Below are positions 45,567-54,099 of a stretch of 64,000 nucleotides of DNA, in pieces. This DNA comes from Roseococcus pinisoli (GTDB lineage Bacteria; Pseudomonadota; Alphaproteobacteria; Acetobacterales; Acetobacteraceae): positions 236,969 through 300,968 of the forward strand of contig NZ_JAHCDA010000003.1 of the NCBI RefSeq assembly GCF_018413645.1. Direction: 5' to 3'. Position numbers and translations under genes: made by a program. A model generated the notes under the pieces. The model was not told the DNA's origin. It worked only from the letters and a program-made list of their open reading frames with translations, and searched no databases. Each line of letters opens with the position of its first letter. The stretch's first letter is position 1.

Positions 45567-46417
45567 ATAACGTGGACAGCATTTCCGGCACGGCCACCAT
45601 TCACCCATCGGCCGTGATCGAGGCGGGGGCGCAGATCGGCTCCGGCTGCCGCGTCGGGCCCTTCTGCATCGTCGGCCCCGGCGTCGTGCTGGAGGAGGGC
45701 GTCGAGCTCGTCTCCCATGTGGTTATCGAGGGGCAGACGCGGATCGGCGCGGAAAGCCGGCTTTCCGCCTATGCCTCCGTGGGTCTGCCGCCGCAGGACC
45801 TGAAGTACCACGGCGAGCCGACGGGCGTCGTGATCGGGCCGCGCAGCCATCTGCGCGAGCACGTCACGGTCCATCGCGGCAGCGTCGGCGGTGACGGCAT
45901 GACCCGCGTGGGCGCCGATTGCCTGCTGATGGCCTGCAGCCATGTGGGCCATGACAGCCGCGTCGGGGATCGCGTGATCCTCGCCAACAACGTGATGCTG
46001 GGCGGCCATGTGCAGCTCGGCGAGCAGTGCTTCCTGGGTGGCGGTGCGGCAATCCACCAGATGGTTCGCGTCGGCCGCCATGCCATGGTCGGCGGCCTTG
46101 CCGGCGTCACGAACGATGTGCCGCCCTTCGGCAATGTCTTCGGCCTTCCGGCGCGCCTGGTCGGCCTCAACGTGGTCGGGCTGCGGCGGCGCGGCTTCTC
46201 CCGCGAGAACCTGCACGCCCTGCGTGCCGCCTTCCGGCTCCTCTTCCGCGAGCCCGGCACCTTCGCCGCCCGGCTGGTCGCCGCCGAGGAGCGTTTCGCC
46301 GGTGATGTCCTGGTGGGCGAGGTGCTGGCCTTCCTGCGCTCCGGCGACCGCAAGCGCGAGCTGATCAGGCCCGGCCGCATGGCCGTGGAATTGGGGGTCG
46401 AGGAAGAGGACGCGTGA
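45563..46417 (+). CDS. lpxA: Acyl-ACP--UDP-N-acetylglucosamine O-acyltransferase
   Basis: First step of lipid A synthesis. Hexapeptide-repeat beta-helix with IHPSAVIEAGAQIG, the catalytic-histidine region ACSHVGHDSRVGD and QMVRVGRHAMVGGLAGV, then the C-terminal helical domain (RGFSRENLHALRAAFRLLF). The start is GTG 45563, overlapping the fabZ stop (GTGA); GTG 45572 is possible. 284 residues. Confidence 0.96.
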   Translation: MNNVDSISGTATIHPSAVIEAGAQIGSGCRVGPFCIVGPGVVLEEGVELVSHVVIEGQTRIGAESRLSAYASVGLPPQDLKYHGEPTGVVIGPRSHLREHVTVHRGSVGGDGMTRVGADCLLMACSHVGHDSRVGDRVILANNVMLGGHVQLGEQCFLGGGAAIHQMVRVGRHAMVGGLAGVTNDVPPFGNVFGLPARLVGLNVVGLRRRGFSRENLHALRAAFRLLFREPGTFAARLVAAEERFAGDVLVGEVLAFLRSGDRKRELIRPGRMAVELGVEEEDA

Positions 46418-47244
46418 AGCTCGGCCTTCTGGCCGGCGCCGGACCTTTTCCGGTACGCGTTGCCGAGGCCGCCCGTCGCGCCGGCCATGAGATCTTCGTC
46501 GTCTGCCTGAGGGGCTTCGGCGAGCCCGCCGATTTCGAGCCGTTTCCCCATGTAGAGGAGCGGCTCGGCGCGGGCGGCTCCATCATCCAGCACATGAAGC
46601 GGGAGGGCGTGACCCACGTCGTCCTGGCGGGCCGGGTGAAGCGGCCCTCGATGCTGGCGCTGCTGCCCGACGTCTGGACGGCGAAGGCGATGGCCCGCGT
46701 AGGGGTGGCGATCTTCTCTGGCGACGACGCGCTGTTCCGCGCGGTCGCGCAGGTGCTGGGCGAGGAAGGCTTCGAGATCATCTCGCCCCAGTCCCTCATC
46801 GAGGACAGCACGGCCGCCGAGGCGGGCCTGCTGGTCGGGAGCGAGCCGGATGCGACGGCGCGGGCCGATATCCTGCGCGGAATCCAGACGCTGCGCTGCC
46901 TGGCGCCGCTCGATGTCGGCCAGGCAGTGGTGGTGCAGCAGGGCCTCGTCCTCGGCATCGAGGCCGTGGAGGGGACGGACGCGCTGATCGCCCGCGCCGG
47001 CGACCTTCGCCGCGAAGGGCCAGGCGGCGTGCTGGTGAAGCTCGCGAAGACGGATCAGGAGATGCGCATCGACGCGCCGGTCGTAGGCCCCGTCACGGTG
47101 GCTGGCGCCAAATCGGCCGGGCTGCGCGGCATTGCCATCGAGGCCGGTCGCACCATACTCGCGGAACGGACGGCCACTCTTCAAGCGGCCGAGGCGGCGG
47201 GCATCTTCGTCCTGGCCGTCGATCCCGAACGCTTTACCGCCTGA
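46414..47244 (+). CDS. lpxI: UDP-2,3-diacylglucosamine diphosphatase LpxI
   Basis: The alphaproteobacterial replacement for LpxH, hydrolysing UDP-2,3-diacylglucosamine to lipid X. The 276-residue protein has the N-terminal [32 protein letters not shown] and the catalytic domain with [20 protein letters not shown], typical of DUF1009. Start GTG 46414 overlaps the lpxA stop. lpxB, which often follows, is absent. Confidence 0.94.
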   Translation: MKLGLLAGAGPFPVRVAEAARRAGHEIFVVCLRGFGEPADFEPFPHVEERLGAGGSIIQHMKREGVTHVVLAGRVKRPSMLALLPDVWTAKAMARVGVAIFSGDDALFRAVAQVLGEEGFEIISPQSLIEDSTAAEAGLLVGSEPDATARADILRGIQTLRCLAPLDVGQAVVVQQGLVLGIEAVEGTDALIARAGDLRREGPGGVLVKLAKTDQEMRIDAPVVGPVTVAGAKSAGLRGIAIEAGRTILAERTATLQAAEAAGIFVLAVDPERFTA

Positions 47245-47273
47245 ATGCCACCATCCCTGGAGGAGACCCGATC

Positions 47274-47669
47274 ATGAGCGAAGGCTTCCGCTATCTGCAC
47301 ACCATGCTGCGCGTCGGCGATCTCGACCGCAGCATCGGCTTCTACACCAGCCATCTCGGCATGAAGGAGCTGCGCCGGAACGACGTGCCGGACGGCAAGT
47401 ACACCCTCGTCTTCCTCGGCTACGGTGACGAGAGCTCCGAGACGGTGCTGGAGCTGACCTACAACTACGGCGTCGACAAGTACGACACGGGCACCGCCTT
47501 CGGTCACCTCGCGATCGGCCTGCCCGACCTCTATGCCTCCTGCGAGAAGATGCGCGCCGCCGGCGTGAAGATCACGCGCGAGCCGGGCCCGGTGAAGTTC
47601 GGCACCACGCTGATCGCCTTCATCGAGGATCCGGACGGCTACAAGATCGAGCTGATCCAGCGGAAGTAG
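47274..47669 (+). CDS. gloA: Lactoylglutathione lyase (glyoxalase I)
   Basis: Isomerises the methylglyoxal-glutathione hemithioacetal to S-lactoylglutathione. All four metal ligands are present at the spacing of E. coli GloA: His9, Glu60, His78 and Glu126. The length (131 residues) and [10 protein letters not shown]-type N-terminus ([20 protein letters not shown]) fit. GGAGGA precedes ATG 47274. It closes the supercluster at 29 bases after lpxI. Confidence 0.96.
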   Translation: MSEGFRYLHTMLRVGDLDRSIGFYTSHLGMKELRRNDVPDGKYTLVFLGYGDESSETVLELTYNYGVDKYDTGTAFGHLAIGLPDLYASCEKMRAAGVKITREPGPVKFGTTLIAFIEDPDGYKIELIQRK

Positions 47670-47679
47670 CAGGGCGCGA

Positions 47680-48651
47680 TTAGCCGTCCAGGCGGACATT
47701 GGCCGCCTGGGCGACCTCGCGCCATTTCGCGATCTCGCTCCGCACGAAGGTCGTGAACTGCTCCGGCGTGCCGGGGTCCGCCAGCGCCCCCAGGCCGATG
47801 ATGCGGGCCTGCATGGCCTGATCGCCGAGGATGGCGCGCACATCCTCGGAAATGCGCCGGACGATCTCCGCCGGCGTTGCCGCGGGCGCGACGAGCCCCG
47901 TCCAGCCCGCGGCCTCGTAGCCCGGCGATATCGTCTCCGCGATGGTGGGAAGCTCCGGCAGCTGCGGCACCCGGCGCGGCTGGGCGACGGCCAGTGCCCG
48001 GGCGCGGCCACCCTGGATATGCGGCATGGCGCTGGCGACGCTGTCCATCATCACCGGCACGTTGCCCGCGACCAGGTCGGTGATGCCGGGCCCCGACCCC
48101 CGGTAATGGACGATGTTGAAGCGCAGCCCGGTCCGCAGCTGCAGCAGCTCGATCGCCAGGTGCTGGCTGGTCGCGGGGCCGGCTGAGGCGACGTTGATCT
48201 CGCCCGGACGGGCCCGGGCCATCTCCGCCAGCTCCTGGATGGTCCGGGCCGGGAAGCTCGGATGGGCGATGAGCAGCAGGGGCACCATCGCGATATTGCT
48301 GATCGGCGCGAAGTCCCGCTCCGCATCGTAGGGCAGCCGCTGGAGCACGGAGGGATTGACGCCCAGCGTGCCCGAGGTACCGGCCGTCAACGTGTAGCCG
48401 TCCGGCGCGGCGCGGGCGCCTGCCTCCAGCGCTGGCGCGCCGGCGCCGCCGCCCCGGTTCTCGACGACGACGCGCTGCGGCCAGCGCGCGGAGAGCTGCT
48501 CGGCCACCAGGCGCGTGAAGATGTCGGCCGCCTGGCCGGGCGGGAAGGGCACGATGATGCGGACCGGACGCTCCGGCCAACCGCCCTGCGCCGTCGCGGC
48601 GAGGGGCCACAGGCTGGGCGCGGCCAGCAAGGCGCGGCGCATGATCGTCAT
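47680..48651 (-). CDS. Bug/TctC-family tripartite tricarboxylate transporter binding protein
   Basis: The third orphan Bug receptor of the window. Signal peptide (MRRALLAAPSLWPLAATAQ), then WPERPVRIIVPFPPGQAAD, VVVENRGGGAGA and APDGYTLT. GGGAG six bases before ATG 48651 sets the start. It is divergent from a 3-isopropylmalate-dehydrogenase-like gene across 79 bases, as often seen for Bug genes next to carboxylate-catabolic enzymes; tartrate or a related acid is a reasonable guess. Confidence 0.9.
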   Translation of the reverse strand: MTIMRRALLAAPSLWPLAATAQGGWPERPVRIIVPFPPGQAADIFTRLVAEQLSARWPQRVVVENRGGGAGAPALEAGARAAPDGYTLTAGTSGTLGVNPSVLQRLPYDAERDFAPISNIAMVPLLLIAHPSFPARTIQELAEMARARPGEINVASAGPATSQHLAIELLQLRTGLRFNIVHYRGSGPGITDLVAGNVPVMMDSVASAMPHIQGGRARALAVAQPRRVPQLPELPTIAETISPGYEAAGWTGLVAPAATPAEIVRRISEDVRAILGDQAMQARIIGLGALADPGTPEQFTTFVRSEIAKWREVAQAANVRLDG

Positions 48652-48730
48652 GGCGTCTCCCGTCCGGCGGCTCTTGCCGCTTCGTCATGGGCGGCTAGCT
48701 TCGCGCGATGGGAAGCGGAAGCGCAAGATC

Positions 48731-49807
48731 ATGAATAGCTACGACATCGCGGTGCTGGCCGGGGATGGAATCGGTCCGGAGGTCGTGGAGGCGACGCTGG
48801 CCGTCCTGCGGAAGGTCGATGCCCGGCATTCGCTCGGCCTGGGCTTCACGGAGCTCCGCGCCGGGGCCTTCGCCTACCGAGACACCGGCACTGACCTCTC
48901 CGACGAAGTGTTCGATCGCGCCCGGAAGGCCGATGCGATCCTGCTGGGCGCCATGGGCTGGCCCGGCATACGCCACGCGGACGGGACGGAGCTCGCACCC
49001 CAGATCACGCTGCGCCAGCGCCTGGACCTCTTCGGCGGGGTGCGCCCGATCCGGGCCATTCCGGGCGTGCCCTTGCCGCTGGTGGATCCGCGGGCGGCGA
49101 AGATCGATTTCGTGATCCTGCGGGAAAGCACCGAGGGCCTGTTCTTCTCCAAGGACAAGGGCGTGGTCACGAGGGATCAGGCCGAGGAGACGCTGCGGAT
49201 GACGCGCGGGACCTCCCTGCGGCTGGCCCGCATGGCCTTCGATCTGGCGGGCCAGCGCGCCCGGCGGCTCGGCCGGTCCGGACGGGTGACGCTGGTGGAC
49301 AAGGCCAATGTCTTCCGGGCCTTCGCCTGGCTGCGGCAGATATTCCAGGAGGTCGCCGTGGACTACCCGGAGGTTCGGCACGATGCCGCCTATGTCGATG
49401 CCATGGCGCTCGACCTCATCCGCCGCCCCTGGGATTTCGACCTGCTGCCGACCGAGAACATGTTCGGCGACATCCTGTCCGACCTCGCGGCCGGGCTGAT
49501 CGGCGGCATGGGTTTCGCGCCTTCGGCCGATCTGGGCGAGGGGCATGCGGTCTTCCAGCCGAGCCACGGAACGGCGCCGGACATCGCCGGGAAGGGCAAG
49601 GCGAACCCCACTGCCACGATCCTGTCCGCAGCCATGATGCTGGAATGGCTGGCGATGCGGGACGCGGGCGATGCCATGGCCGAGGCCGCGCAGGAGATCC
49701 GCGCGGCGGTGGACGCGGCCTTCAGCGAAGGGCTGCGCACCGCCGATATCGGCGGCACCTCCGGCACGGCCGAGGCGACGCGAGCGGTGCTCAGCGCGCT
49801 TCGGTGA
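48731..49807 (+). CDS. Isocitrate/isopropylmalate dehydrogenase family protein
   Basis: A 358-residue metal- and NAD-dependent beta-decarboxylating dehydrogenase. Motifs are LAGDGIGPEVVEATLAVLRK, FVILRESTEGLFFSKDKGVV, DKANVFRAFAWLR and the cofactor/metal region NMFGDILSDLAAGLIGGMGFAPSADLG. It may be LeuB, but it is shorter on family-specific loops, is not with leuCD, and is divergent from a Bug receptor, so a tartrate/D-malate-type dehydrogenase is equally likely. Its last 17 bases overlap the convergent SGNH-like gene. Confidence 0.88.
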   Translation: MNSYDIAVLAGDGIGPEVVEATLAVLRKVDARHSLGLGFTELRAGAFAYRDTGTDLSDEVFDRARKADAILLGAMGWPGIRHADGTELAPQITLRQRLDLFGGVRPIRAIPGVPLPLVDPRAAKIDFVILRESTEGLFFSKDKGVVTRDQAEETLRMTRGTSLRLARMAFDLAGQRARRLGRSGRVTLVDKANVFRAFAWLRQIFQEVAVDYPEVRHDAAYVDAMALDLIRRPWDFDLLPTENMFGDILSDLAAGLIGGMGFAPSADLGEGHAVFQPSHGTAPDIAGKGKANPTATILSAAMMLEWLAMRDAGDAMAEAAQEIRAAVDAAFSEGLRTADIGGTSGTAEATRAVLSALR

Positions 49808-50525
49808 CGCCCTGGACGATGAGGGAGGCGAGGGCCCGGGCCAGGCAGTCGTTCAGCCGGTCCATGGCGGCCGGGATCTCCCGGCGCGGCGTGCGCTCGA
49901 TGTCCAGCGCGCCGCTGTCGATCCAGTACTGCATGAGGTCGTAGCGGCGGAGCACGGGCGCGCCGGCCGAGGCGGCGATGAGGCGCAGCTTCTCGCGGTA
50001 GGGCTCGATATTAGTATTTGTCCGCAGGAAGCGCGAGAACTGCGGATCGATGATGACCGTATCGGCGCCCCAGAGCCGGATCCGCTCGAGCCCGGCCATC
50101 ATGGCATCGGTCATCTCGTCGGGGTCCATGCCCCGCACGGCCTCCACGGTGCCGGCTTGCCAGAGGACCAGGGCGGGCGCCGCGCCCGGCGGCTCGCTGC
50201 GCAGCAAGGCCAGGTGGTCGTTGACGTTGATGCCGCGCCCGCCGCGCACCGTGACCTCGATGTCGCGCTGCGGATAGCGCGCGGCCAGCAAAAGCTGGAG
50301 CCTGATGGGCCACGCCGCCTCCGCCGTGGAGGCGCCGACGCCCGTGACCGAGCCGGAACCCAGGACCAGGATGCGCAGCGCGCCCGATTGCAGGGCGCGG
50401 GCGGTGGCGAAGAAGGGACGGGGCACGGACAGGTAGTCCGCCGGGACGTCGCAGTCCGGCGCCGCTCTGGCCGGAAGGGCCAGGAGAAGTGCGGCCAGCA
50501 GCCAGGGGATCGCCCGGAAGGACAT
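49791..50525 (-). CDS. Secreted SGNH-fold protein lacking catalytic residues
   Basis: A 244-residue exported protein (signal peptide AIPWLLAALLLALPARAAP) that aligns with the intact SGNH hydrolase at 51713. Block I reads LGSGSVTGVGAS where the paralogue has FGSSSTEGAGAS, so the position of the nucleophile is Gly. Block III reads WQAGTVEA instead of WQAGANEA, losing Asn. The C-terminal DGLHHND block with Asp and His is absent. It is probably non-catalytic. The start at 50525 gives the signal peptide. It lies ten bases after opgC on the same strand and should be co-transcribed. Confidence 0.82.
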   Translation of the reverse strand: MSFRAIPWLLAALLLALPARAAPDCDVPADYLSVPRPFFATARALQSGALRILVLGSGSVTGVGASTAEAAWPIRLQLLLAARYPQRDIEVTVRGGRGINVNDHLALLRSEPPGAAPALVLWQAGTVEAVRGMDPDEMTDAMMAGLERIRLWGADTVIIDPQFSRFLRTNTNIEPYREKLRLIAASAGAPVLRRYDLMQYWIDSGALDIERTPRREIPAAMDRLNDCLARALASLIVQGVTEAR

Positions 50526-50535
50526 CTTTCGCAGG

Positions 50536-51696
50536 TTAACCAAGGGCCGACTTGTCAGGCAAGGCGGTTCGGGGCGCCGGCCCGTCCCCCCTCTGCCATT
50601 CGGAAACGAAGCCGACCAGCACCAGCAGCCCCAGGCACAGGAGGTTGGAGGCCAGCTGCATGGCCCAGCCATCATCCGCCTCCAGCATGAGCCGCGACAT
50701 GAAGGAGAGCAGGATGCCCACGCAGAAGACCGGCAGGCTGTTCCGCCCCATGATCAGCAGGGGGCGGGCCCAGCGGCCCCGAAGTGCCGCGGCGTCACGC
50801 GGGACATAGGTGGCGACGAGATAGGCGAGGGCGAGGATCGAGGCGAGGCGCCAGGGGTGCATCGCCGTCTTGTCCACCGTCGCCAGGAAGGCCGGGATGG
50901 CTTCCGGCAGGCGTTCGCCGAGGGAGGGAACCCATTCGGTGGCGATCATCGCCAGGAGCCCGGCGCCGAGGACGAGGCCGGCGGCGGCAGTGAGCCAGGG
51001 GCTTCGGCGCGGCAGCGGCAGGGAGGGGGCGCCGCGGGCCGCCTGGCCCAGGGCGAAGCCCAGGAAGAAGAGCAACTGCCAGGCAAGCGGGTTGAAGAAC
51101 CAGCCACCGCCATGCCAGCGCGGAAAATTGAAATCGGCGAGCCGCACGCCCAGCCAGAGCGCTGCGGAGAGGCCGAGCAGCAGGCCGGGCCATTTCCGGA
51201 GCGCCAAGCCGGGCACCAGCAGGGCCAGCAGCACGATGTAGAGGGGCAGGATATCGAGGAAGGCCGGCTGGAAGCGGAGCAGCAGCGCCTCCAGCAGCGT
51301 TCGGTAGGGCTGCTCGGCGAAGGGGTCCAGGGCCAGCTCGTCCAGATAGGCGCCGCGGTCCAGCGTGGCGGCCGAGTAGCCCACCTGGGCCGTGAACACG
51401 ACCATCAGGAAGATATGGGCGACGTAGAGCTTGCCGACGCGCTGCGTCAGGCTGGTGGCCGCGTTGATCCAGCCGAGTCGGTCGGCCCGCGCCGCATAGG
51501 CGAAGGCCCCGGCATAGCCGGCCAGCAGCACGAAGGCCTCGGTCGCGTCGCTGAGGGCGAAGTTCTTGAGGGTGATGGAACCGAGCCAGTTTCCGGGCGT
51601 GTGGTTGACGACGATCATCCACAGCGCGATGCCTCGGCAGATGTCCGCACGCGGGTCGCGAAGGGTGAGTTTGTTGCGCGTGGCGTCCGGTTCCAT
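50536..51696 (-). CDS. OpgC domain-containing acyltransferase
   Basis: A 386-residue inner-membrane protein with about ten helices of the acyltransferase-3/OpgC superfamily. The N-terminal DPRADICRGIALWMIVVNHTPGNWLGSIT, with the essential His, and FALSDATEAFVLLAGYAGAFAYA are typical of OpgC, which succinylates periplasmic glucans. Its neighbours are two secreted SGNH proteins, one downstream in the operon and one divergent 16 bases away, suggesting transfer of acyl groups across the membrane to a periplasmic glycan. Confidence 0.88.
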   Translation of the reverse strand: MEPDATRNKLTLRDPRADICRGIALWMIVVNHTPGNWLGSITLKNFALSDATEAFVLLAGYAGAFAYAARADRLGWINAATSLTQRVGKLYVAHIFLMVVFTAQVGYSAATLDRGAYLDELALDPFAEQPYRTLLEALLLRFQPAFLDILPLYIVLLALLVPGLALRKWPGLLLGLSAALWLGVRLADFNFPRWHGGGWFFNPLAWQLLFFLGFALGQAARGAPSLPLPRRSPWLTAAAGLVLGAGLLAMIATEWVPSLGERLPEAIPAFLATVDKTAMHPWRLASILALAYLVATYVPRDAAALRGRWARPLLIMGRNSLPVFCVGILLSFMSRLMLEADDGWAMQLASNLLCLGLLVLVGFVSEWQRGDGPAPRTALPDKSALG

Positions 51697-51712
51697 TCGA
51701 GGCTAGATTAGC

Positions 51713-52453
51713 ATGATGCGTGTCGGGCTGGGTCTTGTGATGTTGCTGGCGTCTGCGACGGCCGGCCAGACGATGTCGGGCGGATGCCCCGGCGTGCCTG
51801 TCAGCCTGTCTCCGCTGCCCAGCCTGGGCGCCGAGATCGCGGCGCGCGATCCGGTGACCATCGTGGCCTTCGGTTCATCCTCCACGGAAGGTGCCGGGGC
51901 TTCCGGGCCGGAAGCGAGTTATCCGGCGCGCCTCGAGGTTTTGCTCCGCGCGGCGCTGCCGGGCCAGCCCATCACGGTCATCAATTCGGGGCGATCGGGC
52001 GATACGACCGCGCAGATGCTGTCGCGCCTCGATCGCGACGTGCTCGCCCACCGGCCGGATCTGGTGATCTGGCAGGCCGGCGCGAACGAAGCCCTCCAGG
52101 GCGCCGACCCGGAAGCCTTCGCGGTCCGGATGCGCGAGGGGTTGGGCCGTCTCGCCGCGGCGGGCATTCCCGTCGTCCTGATGGACAACCAGCTCTCCCC
52201 GCGCATTCAGCAGTCCTCCGGCCATGACCGCTTCCCCGAGGCGTTGCGCGCCCTGGCCGGCGAGCGGCATCTGGCGCTGTTTCCGCGCGGGCGCGTCATG
52301 GCGGCGTGGTCCGCGGCCGGTGTTCCCGGCGCGGAGCTGCTGTCCCCGGACGGGCTGCATCACAATGACCGAGGCTATGCCTGCCTCGCGGAAGCCGTCG
52401 CCGCCGCCCTGATCGAGGCGAGCGGCGCCAGAACCCTGGTTGCCGGCCGCTGA
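51713..52453 (+). CDS. Secreted SGNH/GDSL hydrolase, catalytic residues intact
   Basis: A 246-residue exported esterase-like protein (signal peptide GLVMLLASATAGQT). All four blocks are present: the Ser block AFGSSSTEGAGAS, the Gly block INSGRSGDTTAQML, the Asn block IWQAGANEALQG and the Asp/His block SPDGLHHNDRGYACLAEAV. Such proteins add or remove acyl groups on glycans, lipids or peptidoglycan. It is divergent from opgC with only 16 bases between start codons. ATG 51716 is an alternative start. Confidence 0.9.
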   Translation: MMRVGLGLVMLLASATAGQTMSGGCPGVPVSLSPLPSLGAEIAARDPVTIVAFGSSSTEGAGASGPEASYPARLEVLLRAALPGQPITVINSGRSGDTTAQMLSRLDRDVLAHRPDLVIWQAGANEALQGADPEAFAVRMREGLGRLAAAGIPVVLMDNQLSPRIQQSSGHDRFPEALRALAGERHLALFPRGRVMAAWSAAGVPGAELLSPDGLHHNDRGYACLAEAVAAALIEASGARTLVAGR

Positions 52454-52491
52454 GCCAGGCGTAATATTCCCTTCGATACCGGAGATTTTTC

Positions 52492-52815
52492 ATGAGCGGC
52501 TTGAAGCCCTTGGCCCGCATCCATCGTCCGCCCCGCTCGGCCATGCAGTCGGGCCGCGCGAACACGCATGAATGGGTCCTCGAATACGCCCCGTCCGAAG
52601 GGGTGCGCCTGGACCCACTGACCGGCTGGCCGGGCTCGGGCGACACGCGCAATCAGCTGAGCCTGCGCTTCCCCACCCGCGAGGCCGCCGTGGCCTATGC
52701 GCAGACGCGCGGTATCTCCTTCGAAGTGGAGACGCCGCCGGCGCCGAAGCCGATCCAGCCCAAGGTCTATGCGGACAACTTCCGCACAAACCGCGGCGAG
52801 AACTGGACGCATTGA
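52492..52815 (+). CDS. NADH dehydrogenase accessory subunit, NDUFS4-like (ETC complex I conserved region)
   Basis: A 107-residue protein with ARIHRPPRSAMQSGRANTHEWVLEY at the N-terminus, the WPGSGDTRNQLSLRFPTREAAVAYAQTRGISFEV core and a C-terminal YADNFRTNRGENWTH. This is the alphaproteobacterial homologue of mitochondrial complex I subunit NDUFS4 (18 kDa). GGAG precedes ATG 52492. It is unlinked to nuo genes and is followed immediately by a tRNA gene. Confidence 0.93.
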   Translation: MSGLKPLARIHRPPRSAMQSGRANTHEWVLEYAPSEGVRLDPLTGWPGSGDTRNQLSLRFPTREAAVAYAQTRGISFEVETPPAPKPIQPKVYADNFRTNRGENWTH

Positions 52816-52824
52816 ATCGGGTTC

Positions 52825-52901
52825 GCGCCCTTAGCTCAGATGGATAGAGCAGGAGCCTTCTAAGCTTCAGGCCGGTGGTTCGAATCCACCAGGGCGCGCC
52901 A
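52825..52901 (+). tRNA. tRNA-Arg (anticodon UCU)
   Basis: A 77-base cloverleaf: acceptor GCGCCCT pairs with AGGGCGC, D-arm GCTC/GAGC, anticodon stem GGAGC/GCTTC with loop CTTCTAA (anticodon TCT, reads AGA), T-arm GGTGG-TTCGAAT-CCACC, discriminator G and an encoded CCA end. It starts nine bases after the NDUFS4-like stop codon, so the two may share a transcript. Confidence 0.96.
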
Positions 52902-53082
52902 ACTATTTCAATATCTTGTGATGTTCGTGGGCCGAAGCTTTCACACGCCTCGGTGAAGCCTATCCCATGCCGACCTGGCTGCTTCTTCGCGGCGAAGATC
53001 GACATGGGGCAGGCAGGATGCGAGGGCGGGTATCGCCAGCAGAAGCACCGCTGGAAAAGCCGCGCCTCGCTTCATGCGCATC

Positions 53083-54099
53083 TCACCGGAAGGGCATGCC
53101 GTAGTGCAGGCCGCCGCGCGAGACGACGTTGTTCTGTCCGCGATGCAGGTTGATCGCCGTGTTCGGCCCGAAATTGCGGTCGTAGAGCTCGCCGTAATTG
53201 CCGACCGCGGCGATCACCCGCACAGCCCAGTCGCGCGAGAGGCCCAGCATGCCGCCGAGATTGTCCTCCGTGCCCAGGATGCGCTTCAGCGCCGGGTCGG
53301 TCGCCGTCGCGACCATGCCGCGGACATTGGCCTGGGTGAGCCCGCGCTCCTCCGCTTCGACCAGCAGGGCCAGCGTCCAGCGGGCGATGGCGAACCATTC
53401 CATGTCGCCGCGCGCGACCGAAGGACCGTAGGGGTCGCGGCTGAGCACCTCCGGCAGGACGAGGTAGTCGCGTGGGTTGGGCACCTGCACGGCCACCGCC
53501 GAGGCGAGGTCCGCCGCGCCTGCCGTTACCGCATCGCAGCGCCCGGCGAGGAAGGCCTCCAGCACCGTGGCCAGGCGGTCGAAGGTGATCGGCGTGAAGG
53601 GGAGGCTGCGCGCGCGGAGATAGTCCGAGACCTCCGGCAGGTTGGAGCCGCCGCCGCTGGCGCAGATGGTGGCGCCATTGAGCTGGTCCATGCTGGTGAC
53701 GCCCGAAGCGCGGCGAACCATGACGCCCGTGCCGGTGTAGAAATTCACGCCGACGAAGACGATGCCGAGGCTCACGTCGCGCGAGAAGGTGATCACCGTG
53801 TCGCGCGCCAGCACGTCCACCTCGCCCGAGCTCAGCGCGGCGAAGCGCGTGGCGAGGGTGAGCGGCACGAAGGTGACGCGGGCCGGGTCGCCAAGCACGG
53901 CGGTGGCCAGCGCGCGGCAATAGTCCACATCGATGCCGTGCCATTCGCCACGGCTGTCGGGCAGCGAAAAGCCGGCGAGCGAGCCGCCCACGCCGCAGCG
54001 CACCGTGTTGTTGGCGCGCACGCGGTCCAGCACGGCGCCGGCCTGGGCCTGCGCCGCGGTCATCAGCGCGAGCGCCGCGACCAGGAGGATGCGCTTCAT
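53083..54099 (-). CDS. Amino-acid ABC transporter binding protein, AapJ-like
   Basis: A 338-residue periplasmic receptor of the general L-amino acid type. Signal peptide (ILLVAALALMTAAQAQAG), then VLDRVRANNTVRCGVGGSLAGFSLPDSRGEWHGIDVDYCRALATAVLG and the late NLGGMLGLSRDWAVRVIAAVGNYGELYDRNFGP, typical of AapJ/BztA. The ATG overlaps the stop of the upstream aminotransferase (ATGA). No AapQ/M/P membrane or ATPase genes follow, so it is an orphan receptor. Confidence 0.88.
   Translation of the reverse strand: MKRILLVAALALMTAAQAQAGAVLDRVRANNTVRCGVGGSLAGFSLPDSRGEWHGIDVDYCRALATAVLGDPARVTFVPLTLATRFAALSSGEVDVLARDTVITFSRDVSLGIVFVGVNFYTGTGVMVRRASGVTSMDQLNGATICASGGGSNLPEVSDYLRARSLPFTPITFDRLATVLEAFLAGRCDAVTAGAADLASAVAVQVPNPRDYLVLPEVLSRDPYGPSVARGDMEWFAIARWTLALLVEAEERGLTQANVRGMVATATDPALKRILGTEDNLGGMLGLSRDWAVRVIAAVGNYGELYDRNFGPNTAINLHRGQNNVVSRGGLHYGMPFR

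Noticed and set aside
52825-53082. Possible integration site at the tRNA-Arg 3' end
   Set aside because: No integrase, no repeated copy of the tRNA end and no composition shift follow within the next kilobases.
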